DNA of 64,000 nucleotides from Devosia ginsengisoli (GTDB lineage: Bacteria > Pseudomonadota > Alphaproteobacteria > Rhizobiales > Devosiaceae): positions 372,001 through 436,000 of the forward strand of contig NZ_JANQAJ010000005.1 in the NCBI RefSeq assembly GCF_024707105.1, read 5' to 3'. The position numbers were made by a program, and so were the translations under genes. Under the pieces are notes generated by a model. That model saw only the letters and a list, made by a program, of their open reading frames with translations, searched no databases and was not told the origin of the DNA. Shown here piece by piece: positions 34,764 through 43,234 of the stretch (position 1 is the first letter of the stretch; each line of letters begins with the position of its first letter).

Positions 34764-36086
34764 GTGAGTTCAGTGAAGAGTTTTTCGTCTTCCAGTTTCG
34801 CCGGGCAGCATGCCGAAGTGCTCGAACTGGCGCAGGCGGCAGTGCGCCGCAATCCGCAGGCTTTGTTCACCGATTTCCAGTGGTTTCTCTACCAGGGGCA
34901 GGACACTGTCTTCTTCACGGCCTTTTCCACCAACAGTTTCGATCAGGACGGATTGGGGAACCTGGTGGCCGAAATGGTGGCGCTGGCGCCGCAACTGACC
35001 CATGGCTTCGAGGGCGCGCGGCCGGGGCACCCCTTTCCCAAGCATATCCTCGACGCGATTACTTCGGTGGAACTGGTCGATGATCTCGATGGCTATCCCG
35101 ACAAGTGGATCGGCAAATCGACCGATATATTCGATGCGCCGGACCTGCCGCTGTTCCGCGTCATGGCGGCGGTGCGGCGTGGCGGGCCGGATGCGGAAGG
35201 ACGCGCCTCGGTCATCCAGGTGCGGTCCAGCCATGCCCTGCTGGAAGGTTCCGATTCGGCGCTGCTGACGCGATCGCAATCGGCGAGCCACGGCACCATG
35301 TCGGACCAGTCCAACAAGGTAGGCTGGCGCTCGCGCCTCAAGGGCATGCTGCGGGGCGGCTTTACCGCCGTGCTCTACATGGCCATCGCCAATATCATGG
35401 CGCCGGCAGAAAAGCCGTGGGGCTTCCGCACGCTGGCGCTCCGGCGCCACCGGCTCCGGCTGCTGGCCAACAAGCTCGGCGTTCGCCAGCGCTCGCTGCT
35501 CTTCGCGCTGGTCACCCACGCCCTCAATGGCGAGGGCGAGGACAAGGCGATGAGCAAGAAGGTGATCGGCGCCGCCTATACGATGCTCGACACCAGGCGG
35601 AACGATGCCGACGACGACTTCTTCCGCGTGCGGGCCCTGGAGGCCAAATTCGCCGTGCTGGAGGATTTCGTCGACTATGTACGGGCCGTGGACGACACGG
35701 TGGCGGCCATCGAGCAGAAGGATATCACCAAGTTCCAGGTGATGATGCTGGCCATGTTCAGCGCGCTACGCAGTATCAACCGCGTGCTGCCCTTCCTGCC
35801 CGGCAAGCGCTTCTGGCGCTTCAATGGCGGCATTCATGTCGTGCTGACCCTGGTGCCGCCGCACCGCACCTATGGACCCATGACGCATGGCCTGGTGGAG
35901 CCGATCTATTGCGGCGCCTGGCACCCGGCCACCAATATCGTCACCTTCTGTCCCGGCCGCGAATATGTGACGCTGAATTTTTCGATGGAGCAGCGGCACC
36001 TGGCCAATGTGGAGAAGGTGATGGCACTGCTCGAGCAGGTGGAGCGGCGGGAGGTTAGCCCACGGAGTGCGGTGGAGGTTGCCTAG
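34764..36086 (+). CDS. putative acyltransferase, wax-ester-synthase/DGAT-like
   Basis: I do not recognise this 440-residue protein with certainty. Its outline resembles WS/DGAT acyltransferases: an N-terminal half ending in VIQVRSSHALLEGSDSALL, which lines up with the catalytic HHxxxDG but lacks the second His. A helical middle follows (LLFALVTHALNGEG), then a C-terminal part with IHVVLTLVPP, GLVEPIYCGAWHPATN and SMEQRHLANVEKVMALLE, similar to the DUF1298-type end. Starts are GTG only: 34764 or 34773, behind AAGGGGG. It diverges from hemA. If it is an acyltransferase, the degenerate motif predicts changed or lost activity. Confidence 0.45.
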   Translation: MSSVKSFSSSSFAGQHAEVLELAQAAVRRNPQALFTDFQWFLYQGQDTVFFTAFSTNSFDQDGLGNLVAEMVALAPQLTHGFEGARPGHPFPKHILDAITSVELVDDLDGYPDKWIGKSTDIFDAPDLPLFRVMAAVRRGGPDAEGRASVIQVRSSHALLEGSDSALLTRSQSASHGTMSDQSNKVGWRSRLKGMLRGGFTAVLYMAIANIMAPAEKPWGFRTLALRRHRLRLLANKLGVRQRSLLFALVTHALNGEGEDKAMSKKVIGAAYTMLDTRRNDADDDFFRVRALEAKFAVLEDFVDYVRAVDDTVAAIEQKDITKFQVMMLAMFSALRSINRVLPFLPGKRFWRFNGGIHVVLTLVPPHRTYGPMTHGLVEPIYCGAWHPATNIVTFCPGREYVTLNFSMEQRHLANVEKVMALLEQVERREVSPRSAVEVA

Positions 36087-36115
36087 GCTCCACGTCGAAC
36101 GCCGTGCGTGTGGCT

Positions 36116-36223
36116 CACCCCCACCCTTGATCCCTCCCCACAAGGGGGAGGGAGACGATGAACACGGGCATCAGCGCTGGCGCCTCCCTCCCCTTGATGG
36201 GGAGGGATTGAGGGGTGGGGTGG
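36116..36223. repeat. inverted intergenic repeat, CCACCC-TCCCTCCCC family
   Basis: CCCCCACCCTTGATCCCTCC at the left and GGGAGGGATTGAGGGGTGGG at the right are inverted, each with its own inner stem (CTCCCCACAAGGGGGAG and CTCCCCTTGATGGGGAG). About 45 bases lie between. It differs in sequence from the CTCCCCCTG and RIME-like families but has the same mirrored design. The rest of the 274-base gap shows nothing further. Confidence 0.65.
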
Positions 36224-36360
36224 GGCCATGTGCACCGAAAGCAGCGCCCTCCGTCGCAATGACGCTGTAGCAATTTGATGTACGTACCTCAATGCACTTG
36301 CGCGGCCGGTATGGGGCCGGTATCTGGGATGGATCACTTCCTGCCCTCCCGGATTTTCCC

Positions 36361-37131
36361 ATGAGCCAGTACGCCACCTATCCCAGCCTTGCCGGTGTGC
36401 CGGTGGTTATTTCCGGCGGCGCTTCGGGTATCGGGGAGAGCATGGTGCGCCATTTTGCCGGGCAGGGCAGCAAAGTGGGTTTTGTCGATATCGCTGACGC
36501 GGCCGGCGAAAAGCTGGTTGCCGAATTGACGGCAGCCGGACAGGCGGTGCGCTTCGTCCATTGCGACGTCACCGATGTGGAGGCCTATCGCACGACCATT
36601 GCCGGCTTTGCCGCTGCTCATGGCGATGCGCTGGTGCTGGTCAACAACGCGGCCCATGACCAGCGCCACGACTGGCGCGAGGTCACCCCGGACTATTGGG
36701 ACGACCGCATGGCGGTCAATCTCAAGCATGCCTTCTTCGCCATGCAGGCGGTAGCGCCGGGCATGATCAAGGCCGGGCGCGGCTCGATCATCAATCTGGG
36801 CTCGATCAGTTGGATGGTGATGACCCCGCAGATCCCGCTCTACGAAACCGCCAAGGCCGCCATGCATGGGCTGACGCGGTCCATGGCGCGCGAACTGGGC
36901 AAGTCGGGCATCCGCGTCAATTCGCTGGTGCCGGGCGCCGTCATCACCCAGCGTCAGCTCGACCTGTGGCTCGACGACGCCTCGCTCAAGGGCATCGAGG
37001 CCGAACAGGCGCTGGCCGGGATGGTCTATCCCGATGACGTGTCGCGCATGGCCCTGTTCCTTGCCGCCGAGGACAGCGCCATGATTTCGGCACAACAATT
37101 CCTCGTCGATGGCGGCTGGGCCAATGGGTGA
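36361..37131 (+). CDS. short-chain dehydrogenase/reductase
   Basis: A 256-residue classical SDR: SGGASGIG (about 18-25), Asp in FVDIAD (NAD preference), CDVTD, NNAAHDQRHDW, catalytic Tyr-Lys in YETAK, and a C-terminal SAQQFLVDGGWANG. The NNAAHDxRH stretch and the ending resemble sugar 1-dehydrogenases (L-arabinose, galactose or xylose type), so a sugar substrate is plausible. It stands alone between an intergenic repeat and the OmpA-like gene; no sugar-catabolic genes are adjacent. Confidence 0.85.
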   Translation: MSQYATYPSLAGVPVVISGGASGIGESMVRHFAGQGSKVGFVDIADAAGEKLVAELTAAGQAVRFVHCDVTDVEAYRTTIAGFAAAHGDALVLVNNAAHDQRHDWREVTPDYWDDRMAVNLKHAFFAMQAVAPGMIKAGRGSIINLGSISWMVMTPQIPLYETAKAAMHGLTRSMARELGKSGIRVNSLVPGAVITQRQLDLWLDDASLKGIEAEQALAGMVYPDDVSRMALFLAAEDSAMISAQQFLVDGGWANG

Positions 37132-37241
37132 TCGGCACTGATCCCGTTCATTCCGGGTTCAGGCTCTTTGCTTCACCACCATCCTGCCGTATTCAGTGGT
37201 CACCAACAGGCCACTGTCATGATCCTTCAGGGGGATAATCT

Positions 37242-37907
37242 ATGAAGTCGAAGATTCTGGTCGCGTTCGCCGCGACGCTGGCGCTCACCGCCTGCACCAC
37301 CACCAATCCCTATACGGGCCAGTCCCAGCTTTCCAACACCGCCGGCGGCGCGCTGATCGGTACGGGCGGGGGCGCCGTTGCCGGCGCGCTGGTGGGTGCT
37401 GCCGTGGGCGGGGACCCGCGCGTGGGTGCGCTGATCGGCGCCGGTGTTGGCGGCCTGACCGGCGCGGCCATCGGCAATTACATGGACCAGCAGGAAGCCG
37501 AGCTGCGCGCGCAACTGCAGGGCACCGGCGTTTCGGTGACCCGTGTCGGCCAGAACATCATCCTCAACATGCCGTCTAACATCACTTTCGCCACCGACCA
37601 GTCGACGGTGAATCCGGCCTTCAATTCGACGCTGGTTTCGGTCGCGCTGGTGCTGAAGAAGTTCGACAAGTCGATCGTCGACGTCTACGGCCACACCGAT
37701 AGCCAGGGCGACGACGCCTACAATCTGAGCCTCAGCCAGCGCCGCGCCGTTTCGGTTGCGACGATCCTGGCCAACCAGGGCATCGATCAGCGCCGCTTCT
37801 ATATCGAAGGCAAGGGCGAGACTTCCCCGATCGCTTCGAACGCCACCGAAGCCGGCCGCGCGCAGAACCGCCGCGTGGAAATCCAGATCGCGCCGATCAA
37901 CGGCTGA
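37242..37907 (+). CDS. OmpA-family lipoprotein
   Basis: A 221-residue outer-membrane lipoprotein. A lipobox (LTAC, Cys18) ends the signal peptide. A glycine-zipper region (GGALIGTGGGAVAGALVGAAVGG...GAAIGNYMDQQ, about 32-85) follows, then the OmpA peptidoglycan-binding domain (about 100-215: DVYGHTDSQGDDAYNLSLSQRRAVSV, GKGETSPIASNATEAGRAQNRRVEI). This is the YiaD-like arrangement that ties the outer membrane to the wall. GGGGGATAATCT precedes the ATG. A strong terminator follows at 37932. Confidence 0.92.
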   Translation: MKSKILVAFAATLALTACTTTNPYTGQSQLSNTAGGALIGTGGGAVAGALVGAAVGGDPRVGALIGAGVGGLTGAAIGNYMDQQEAELRAQLQGTGVSVTRVGQNIILNMPSNITFATDQSTVNPAFNSTLVSVALVLKKFDKSIVDVYGHTDSQGDDAYNLSLSQRRAVSVATILANQGIDQRRFYIEGKGETSPIASNATEAGRAQNRRVEIQIAPING

Positions 37908-37931
37908 TTTGTGGAAGCATGAATGCGGAAG

Positions 37932-37958
37932 GCGCGGCCTGCGGGCCGCGCTTTTTTT
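37932..37958 (+). terminator. intrinsic terminator of the OmpA-like gene
   Basis: GCGCGGCC (37932-37939) and GGCCGCGC (37944-37951) form a perfect 8-base-pair stem with a TGCG loop, followed by seven T residues. Confidence 0.9.
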
Positions 37959-37967
37959 GTTTGTGGG

Positions 37968-38085
37968 ATACCCCCTCCTAGCCTCCCCCTGATAGGGGGA
38001 GGAATCCGGCCGGTGGTTGGGGCACGATACTGTCAAAGCCCCGATCTGTTCCTCCCCCTTTTCAGGGGGAGGCTAGGAGGGGTAT
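37968..38085. repeat. CTCCCCCTG inverted repeat, complete copy
   Basis: ATACCCCCTCCTAGCCTCCC at the left mirrors GGGAGGCTAGGAGGGGTAT at the right. Each arm contains a stem of its own (CCTCCCCCTGATAGGGGGAGG and CCTCCCCCTTTTCAGGGGGAGG). About 50 bases including GGTTGGGGC...GCCCCGATCTGTT lie between. Relatives are at 20803, 41046 and 56227. Confidence 0.75.
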
Positions 38086-38095
38086 TCGCTAAAAA

Positions 38096-38428
38096 TCAGT
38101 TCGCCGGAACTGCCGGCTCCTGAACCGGCACGGCCGGATCTGCTGGCGGCGCCACGACGCTTTCCGAGGTCGGGGTGCCGGGCTGGACGTCGGTCGCGGG
38201 TGCGCCCTGGAACATCTGCATCAGGAACAGCACGGCGATGACGATTGCCAGCCCGATAATGCCGTAGAGCCACCAATTGGTGGGGCCGGTGGCGCCGACC
38301 GTGGCTTCGTGTTCCCCAGCCACCTTGATGGGCGAACCATCGGGCACATCTATGCGCGAACCGTTTTCGTCGACCAGCACATCCACCTCGGCGACGGTGG
38401 GCGTGGGCTGCTTGGGTGCGGTAGCCAT
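38096..38428 (-). CDS. small single-pass membrane protein
   Basis: A 110-residue protein with a hydrophilic N-terminal half (MATAPKQPTPTVAEVDVLVD), one membrane segment (about 52-70, WWLYGIIGLAIVIAVLFLMQM) and a Pro/Ala-rich C-terminal tail (APPADPAVPVQEPAVPAN). The ATG at 38428 follows GGGAGGTTTTT, a near-ideal ribosome site, so longer upstream readings were dropped. I do not recognise a family. It diverges from the PRC-barrel gene; the 166 bases between hold both promoters. Confidence 0.65.
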   Translation of the reverse strand: MATAPKQPTPTVAEVDVLVDENGSRIDVPDGSPIKVAGEHEATVGATGPTNWWLYGIIGLAIVIAVLFLMQMFQGAPATDVQPGTPTSESVVAPPADPAVPVQEPAVPAN

Positions 38429-38594
38429 AAAAACCTCCCTTGTTCGTGGGCCGAAGACCCCTGGATGACTTAATGCGTACCGTGCCCGGGAGTTCCCCGG
38501 GCCGCCTTTGCAGGCGCCGATCACATTTTTCCAGGCCGGAACCCCTGCCGCCTTGGTGACGTTGACCCCCACACGCAACCAAGAGGAGTTCGAC

Positions 38595-38981
38595 ATGGCT
38601 TACGAAGACATTCGCAACCGCGACGCCAACGTCAAGGAAACGCACGACCTCATCGCTTCCGACAAGGTCGAAGGCACCAAAGTCTACGATCCGAATGGCG
38701 AGCATATCGGTTCGATCGAACGCATTCTGGTCGAAAAGCGCAGCGGCAAGGTTTCCTATGCCGTGCTGAGCTTCGGTGGTTTCCTCGGCATGGGGCACGA
38801 TCACTATCCGCTGCCCTGGTCCAAGCTCAACTATGACGAAAGCCTGGGCGGCTACCGGGTCGATGTGACCAAGGACCAGCTCGAAGGCGCGCCGAAATAC
38901 GACAATGACGAAGACTTCTGGACGGCCGAGAACGGGCGCCGCGTCTACGACTATTATGGCGTGACCCCGTACTGGATCTAG
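38595..38981 (+). CDS. PRC-barrel domain protein
   Basis: A 128-residue protein with a PRC-barrel fold: HDLIASDKVEGTKVYDPNGEHIGSIERILVEKRSGKVSYAVLSFGGFLGMGHDHYPLPWSKLNYD. The C-terminal part is rich in Asp and Tyr (PKYDNDEDFW, YDYYGVTPYW). PRC-barrel proteins of this stand-alone kind are abundant in Rhizobiales and are often stress-linked, though their binding partner is unknown. AAGAGGAG lies six bases before the ATG. A terminator follows at 39023. Confidence 0.87.
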   Translation: MAYEDIRNRDANVKETHDLIASDKVEGTKVYDPNGEHIGSIERILVEKRSGKVSYAVLSFGGFLGMGHDHYPLPWSKLNYDESLGGYRVDVTKDQLEGAPKYDNDEDFWTAENGRRVYDYYGVTPYWI

Positions 38982-39022
38982 CCGTACCAGAACGGCATTT
39001 CAGCACCAGATGATACTGCCTG

Positions 39023-39053
39023 CCGGCGCTCCATAACGGGGTGCCGGTTTTTT
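39023..39053 (+). terminator. intrinsic terminator after the PRC-barrel gene
   Basis: CCGGCGC (39023-39029) pairs with GTGCCGG (39041-39047), with one G-T pair, and six T residues follow. Confidence 0.7.
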
Positions 39054-39098
39054 GTCAGACGAGCCAGCTGATCTCGCGTGTTCGACTTCGGGGATGAA

Positions 39099-39173
39099 TG
39101 GTGCTGCCGGACAGGATTGAACTGTCGGCCTCCCCCTTACCAAGGGGGTGCTCTACCACTGAGCTACGGCAGC
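39099..39173 (-). tRNA. tRNA-Thr (anticodon GGT)
   Basis: Read on the minus strand the cloverleaf is complete: acceptor GCTGCCG with CGGCAGC, D arm GCTC-AGTGGTA-GAGC, anticodon stem CCCCC-GGGGG around loop TTGGTAA with anticodon GGT, variable AGGCC, and T arm GACAG-TTCAATC-CTGTC. The discriminator A and a genome-encoded CCA end the gene. It decodes ACC and ACU. Confidence 0.95.
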
Positions 39174-39359
39174 ATCTCGGCGCGTGTCACAAAAAGTGTC
39201 ACCACTTTTTTGGTTCGACAGCGCGACCGCTATATTTCTGGTCACGCGGCCAAGATGCCCGGCGCGACGGGGGCTCCTTTGCCATAGGCCCAACCTCGAC
39301 GCAAGGCTAAAAAACGCCTATTAACCGGCCGAGGGCCACCACGATTCCCCATGCCGACC

Positions 39360-39524
39360 ATGAGCAAATCCGAACAGGCCGTCTTGCGTGAGCAAAGATT
39401 GGCCGCAAAGCTGCGTGAGAACCTCAAGCGCCGCAAGGGGCAGGCCAAGGCGCGCGCCGATTCGGAGCGCCAGGCGCCGGAGCCCCAACCGGAACCCGGA
39501 ACCGATACGGTCAATAAACCGTAA
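39360..39524 (+). CDS. small conserved basic protein upstream of murA
   Basis: A 54-residue ORF: MSKSEQAVLREQRLAAKLRE, then NLKRRKGQAKARADSERQAPEPQ and PEPGTDTVNKP. It is helical and strongly basic at first, then Pro/Glu-rich. Small basic proteins of this look (LRxNLKRRKxQ) commonly precede murA in Rhizobiales genomes. An in-frame ATG at 39351 is an alternative start. Function unknown; the basic helix could bind nucleic acid. Confidence 0.55.
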   Translation: MSKSEQAVLREQRLAAKLRENLKRRKGQAKARADSERQAPEPQPEPGTDTVNKP

Positions 39525-39672
39525 ACCAGTTTCGGGCGACTATCCAAGACTTCAGGCATGCATCAGGCATGCCTTCACGAGAACGGCGAGTCTGGCTTAC
39601 GTGGCAACTAGGACTTGGCCTACCTCCAATCCAGGTAGATGGGCTTTTGCGCCCGCCATATAGGACATGACT

Positions 39673-40964
39673 ATGGACCGTATCCGTTTGATCGGTGGCA
39701 ATGAACTCAACGGCGAAATCCCGATTTCGGGTGCCAAGAACGCCGCCCTGCCGCTGATGATCGCTTCCCTGCTCACCGACGAGCCCCTGGTGCTGCAGAA
39801 TGTGCCGCGCCTGGCCGACGTCAAGCAGCTCGAGCGCATCCTCGAAAACCACGGCGTCGATATCGCCGTACATGGCCGTCGCCGCGGCGAGGCGGAAGGG
39901 GAGGGCCAGCGCATGACCTTCCTTGCCGCCGACATCGTCGACACCACCGCGCCCTATGACCTCGTCTCCAAGATGCGCGCCAGCTTCTGGGTCATCGGGC
40001 CGCTGCTGGCCCGTTGCCACGAGGCGCGCGTTTCCCTGCCGGGGGCTGTGCCATCGGCACGCGGCCGGTCGACCTGTTCCTGTTCGGCCTCAAGGAACTG
40101 GGCGCCGAGATCGATATCGACGAAGGCTATGTCGTCGCCAAGGCGCCCAAGGGCGGGCTGGTCGGCGCGCATATCACCTTCCCCAAGGTTTCGGTGGGCG
40201 CCACCCACACGATCCTGATGGCGGCGACGCTGGCTCGCGGCACGACGATCATCGAGAATGCCGCCCAGGAACCCGAAATCACCAATGTCGCCGAATGCCT
40301 CGTCGCCATGGGTGCGAAAATATCAGGCATCGGCACCCGCACGCTGACCGTCGAGGGCGTGGAAAAGCTGCATGGCGCCACCGTGGACGTGATCCCCGAC
40401 CGCATCGAGACCGGCACTTTCGCCATGGCCGCGGCCATGACCGGCGGCAATGTGCTGCTCAAGGGCGCTCGCCCCGAGCATTTGCAGGCCGCGCTCGATA
40501 TCCTGGCCCGCACCGGCGTCGAGCTAACCGTCGAGCCCGAGGGCCTGCGTGTCCATCGCAACAGCAACGGCATCCAGTCCGTCGATGTCGAGACCGACCC
40601 GTTCCCCGGCTTCCCGACCGACCTGCAGGCCCAGTTCATGGCGCTGATGACCATGGCCAATGGCACCAGCCAGATCCGCGAGACCATCTTCGAGAACCGC
40701 TACATGCATGTGGCCGAACTGGTGCGCTTCGGCGCCGATATTTCGGTCGATGGGCAATTGGCCACCGTGCATGGCAAGTCCCAGCTCAAGGGCGCCCAGG
40801 TGATGGCAACCGACCTGCGCGCCTCGGTGTCGCTGGTCATTGCGGGCCTGGCGGCCAAGGGCGAGACCGTGGTCAACCGCATCTATCACCTCGATCGCGG
40901 CTTCGAGCGGCTGGAAGACAAGCTCAGCCGCTGTGGCGCGGAAATCGAGCGGGTGGCTGGCTGA
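39673..40964 (+). pseudogene. murA: UDP-N-acetylglucosamine 1-carboxyvinyltransferase (frameshifted as read)
   Basis: MurA transfers enolpyruvate from PEP to UDP-GlcNAc, the first committed step of peptidoglycan synthesis and the target of fosfomycin. The sequence is normal to [21 protein letters not shown], including [11 protein letters not shown]. At the G5 run 40041-40045 one base is missing. The next frame continues directly as [20 protein letters not shown], which contains the catalytic Cys, and runs to a normal end ([16 protein letters not shown]). Corrected length is about 430 residues. As murA is usually essential and single-copy, a base-calling error is more likely than a real null. 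The ATG at 39673 has AGGA seven bases before it. A terminator follows at 40980. Confidence 0.9.
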
Positions 40965-40979
40965 CGAGCGGCCGCAGGC

Positions 40980-41004
40980 AAAATCGCTCCGGTGGAGCGA
41001 TTTT
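40980..41004 (+). terminator. terminator hairpin after murA
   Basis: AAAATCGCTCC-GGT-GGAGCGATTTT is a perfect 11-base-pair stem with a 3-base loop, 15 bases after the murA stop. Both flanks are A/T, so it can serve in either direction. Confidence 0.8.
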
Positions 41005-41045
41005 AGCGAGGCAGGCCATGAGGCCTACGGGCGAATGGCGGGGTA

Positions 41046-41160
41046 GGGCATATCCCTCCCAACCTCCCCCTGACAGGGGGAGGAGCCGCGTGGTGGGTGT
41101 GGGGCGATCTTGCCAAAATCCCCAATCTGTTCCTCCCCCTGTCAGGGGGAGGTACTCCGA
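41046..41160. repeat. CTCCCCCTG inverted repeat, complete copy
   Basis: ATCCCTCCCAACCTCCCCCT with GACAGGGGGAGGAG at the left is mirrored by CTCCCCCTGTCAGGGGGAGG at the right, with GTGTGGGGCGATC and CCCCAATCTGTTC between. It lies between the murA terminator and the end of the ABC permease gene. It belongs to the same family as 37968-38085. Confidence 0.75.
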
Positions 41161-41168
41161 TCTCTCCC

Positions 41169-42299
41169 CTAGTCCAGCGTCTGCCGGTAGCGCAGCATGG
41201 CGATGGCGGAAATGACCACGAGGATCACCAGGAGCGCCCAGAGTTCGCCGGCAATATCGCCCATGCCGCCGCCCTTGAGCATGACGGTGCGGACCACCCG
41301 CAGGAAATGCGTCGCCGGCACGACGCTGCCGAGGATCTGGGCCCAGCCCGGCATGGCGGCAAACGGGAACAGGAAGCCGGACAGCAGCACCGAGGGCAGG
41401 ATAGTGAAGAGCGAGAGCTGCATGGCCTGCATCTGCGAACGGGCGGCAGCCGAGATGAGAAAGCCCAGCGCCAGGTTCACCACGATGAACAGGTTGAAGC
41501 CGACGAAGAAGGCCCACCACGATCCCTCGAACGGCACGCCGAACAGGGTCAGGCCGGCCAGCAGGAAGACCACGGTCTGCACATAGCCGACAAAGACATA
41601 GGGCAATATCTTGCCGAGCATCACTTCGAACGGCCGCACCGGGGTGGCGATCAGCATTTCCATCGTGCCGCGCTCGGTTTCCTTGACGATGGCCACGGCC
41701 GTCATCATGACCAGCGTCATCGACAGGATGATGGCCAAGAGGCCCGGCACGATATTGGTCGAGGTCCGGCCTTCGGGATTGTAGAGCTTGTGCACCGCCA
41801 CGTCGAACGGGGGCGGCGAGGGCGCAAGCTGTGCCAATGGACCGGAAAATGTCTCCGCCATGGCCCGGGTGACAATGCCGCTCAGGGCACCGACGGCGCC
41901 ACCTACCGCTGACGGGTCGGAGGCGTCGGCGGTAACCAGCAGCGTGGGGTTCAGTCCGCGCATGATGTCCCGTTCGAAATCCCGGGGGAATACCACCACG
42001 AAGGCCGCCGAGCTGTCGCGCAAGGCCTGTTCGCCACTATCAACGCCGGTCACGTCGCCCTGGATGTCGAAATATTCGGAAATCTGCATGCCCGAAATGA
42101 TGGCGCGGACCAGCGGGCCGTTGTCACCAAGCTCGATCAGCGTCGGCATATGCCGCGCGTCGGAATTGATGATGAAGCCGAACAGCAGCAGTTGGACGAT
42201 CGGCAGGCCGATCATCATGCCGAAGGTGACGCGGTCGCGGCGCATCTGGATGAATTCCTTGGCGAGAACTGCAAAGAAGCGCGCAAGGGAAAAGCTCAT
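41169..42299 (-). CDS. ABC-2 type transporter permease
   Basis: A 376-residue permease of the YhhJ/YbhR type: N-terminal membrane anchor preceded by LAKEFIQMRRDRVTFGMMIGLPIVQLLLFGFIIN, a periplasmic domain of about 140 residues, and five C-terminal membrane segments with the diagnostic VKETERGTMEMLIATPVRPFEVMLGKILPY. It pairs with the ATPase gene upstream (ATGA overlap at 42296). In the operon TetR-HlyD-ATPase-permease, the complex should export a drug-like or lipid substrate across the inner membrane. Confidence 0.88.
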   Translation of the reverse strand: MSFSLARFFAVLAKEFIQMRRDRVTFGMMIGLPIVQLLLFGFIINSDARHMPTLIELGDNGPLVRAIISGMQISEYFDIQGDVTGVDSGEQALRDSSAAFVVVFPRDFERDIMRGLNPTLLVTADASDPSAVGGAVGALSGIVTRAMAETFSGPLAQLAPSPPPFDVAVHKLYNPEGRTSTNIVPGLLAIILSMTLVMMTAVAIVKETERGTMEMLIATPVRPFEVMLGKILPYVFVGYVQTVVFLLAGLTLFGVPFEGSWWAFFVGFNLFIVVNLALGFLISAAARSQMQAMQLSLFTILPSVLLSGFLFPFAAMPGWAQILGSVVPATHFLRVVRTVMLKGGGMGDIAGELWALLVILVVISAIAMLRYRQTLD

Positions 42300-43234
42300 G
42301 CCGCGTCACGGGCGAAATTGTCGCGCGCTCCCGTCATCAGGTAGATGAAGGCCTCTTCAAGTTCCGAGGTCTTTTCGACCCATTCGTGGGTGCCGCGTTT
42401 GCGATAGCGCGCGACGACGCTGTCCAGTTTCGCTCTATCGGTGCCCGACACATGCAGCACCGCGCCAAACCGGGCCACCTGCTCGACCCCGTCTTCCTGG
42501 CGCAACGCGGCTTCGAGCGCCGAAATGTCCGGCCCCGAAACGCGGTAGGTCACCAGCCCGACCATGGCCGGAATCTCGGCGGAAGGCCCATCGATCAGCT
42601 TCCGGCCATAGGCGATATAGGTGATGAAATCGCACTGGACCGCCTCGTCCATATAGTGCGTCGAAACCAGCACCGTGACGCCTCTGGCCGACAGCCGGCG
42701 GATTTCGTCCCAGAAGTCGCGGCGCGCCTTGGGATCGACGCCGGCCGTGGGTTCGTCGAGCAGCAGCAGGTCGGGCTCGTGCAGCAGGCAGGCCGCCAGC
42801 GCCAGCCGCTGCTTCCAGCCGCCCGACAGCGAGCCGGCAAGCTGCTTCTGCCGGTCGGCCAGGCCCAGATCGGCCAGCGCCGCATCCACCCGCTGCCGCC
42901 GCCGGTCGAGCCGATACATGCGCGCGACGAAATCGAGATTTTCGCGAATGGAGAGGTCTTCATAATAGGAGAATTTCTGGGTCATGTAGCCGACCCGCTC
43001 CTTGATCTTGCCCGCCTCGCGCCGCACGTCGAAGCCGAGGCACGTGCCTTCGCCTTCGTCCGGCGTCAGCAGCCCGCAGATCATGCGGATCGTCGTGGTC
43101 TTGCCCGAACCATTGGGGCCGAGAAAGCCGTAGATCGCCCCGCGCGGCACCGCGATGTCGAAATGGTCGACCACCGTCTTGTCGCCGAACTTCTTGGTCA
43201 GTCCGCGTACGTCGATGACCTTGTCCCCGCTCAC
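42296..43234 (-). CDS. ABC transporter ATP-binding protein
   Basis: A 312-residue ATPase: Walker A GPNGSGKTTTIRM (about 36-48), Q-loop GYMTQKFSYYEDL, signature LSGGWKQRLALA, Walker B LLLLDEPTAGVD, His switch STHYMDEA, and a C-terminal DUF4162-like extension. The start is a GTG at 43234 overlapping the HlyD stop (GTGA); upstream in-frame sequence has no family similarity. It drives the ABC-2 permease encoded next. Coupled overlaps on both sides show tight co-expression. Confidence 0.9.
   Translation of the reverse strand: MSGDKVIDVRGLTKKFGDKTVVDHFDIAVPRGAIYGFLGPNGSGKTTTIRMICGLLTPDEGEGTCLGFDVRREAGKIKERVGYMTQKFSYYEDLSIRENLDFVARMYRLDRRRQRVDAALADLGLADRQKQLAGSLSGGWKQRLALAACLLHEPDLLLLDEPTAGVDPKARRDFWDEIRRLSARGVTVLVSTHYMDEAVQCDFITYIAYGRKLIDGPSAEIPAMVGLVTYRVSGPDISALEAALRQEDGVEQVARFGAVLHVSGTDRAKLDSVVARYRKRGTHEWVEKTSELEEAFIYLMTGARDNFARDAA

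Noticed and set aside
40021..40060. murA as a genuine pseudogene with a second copy elsewhere
   Set aside because: Possible but not testable here; the rest of the gene is perfectly conserved, which does not fit decay.
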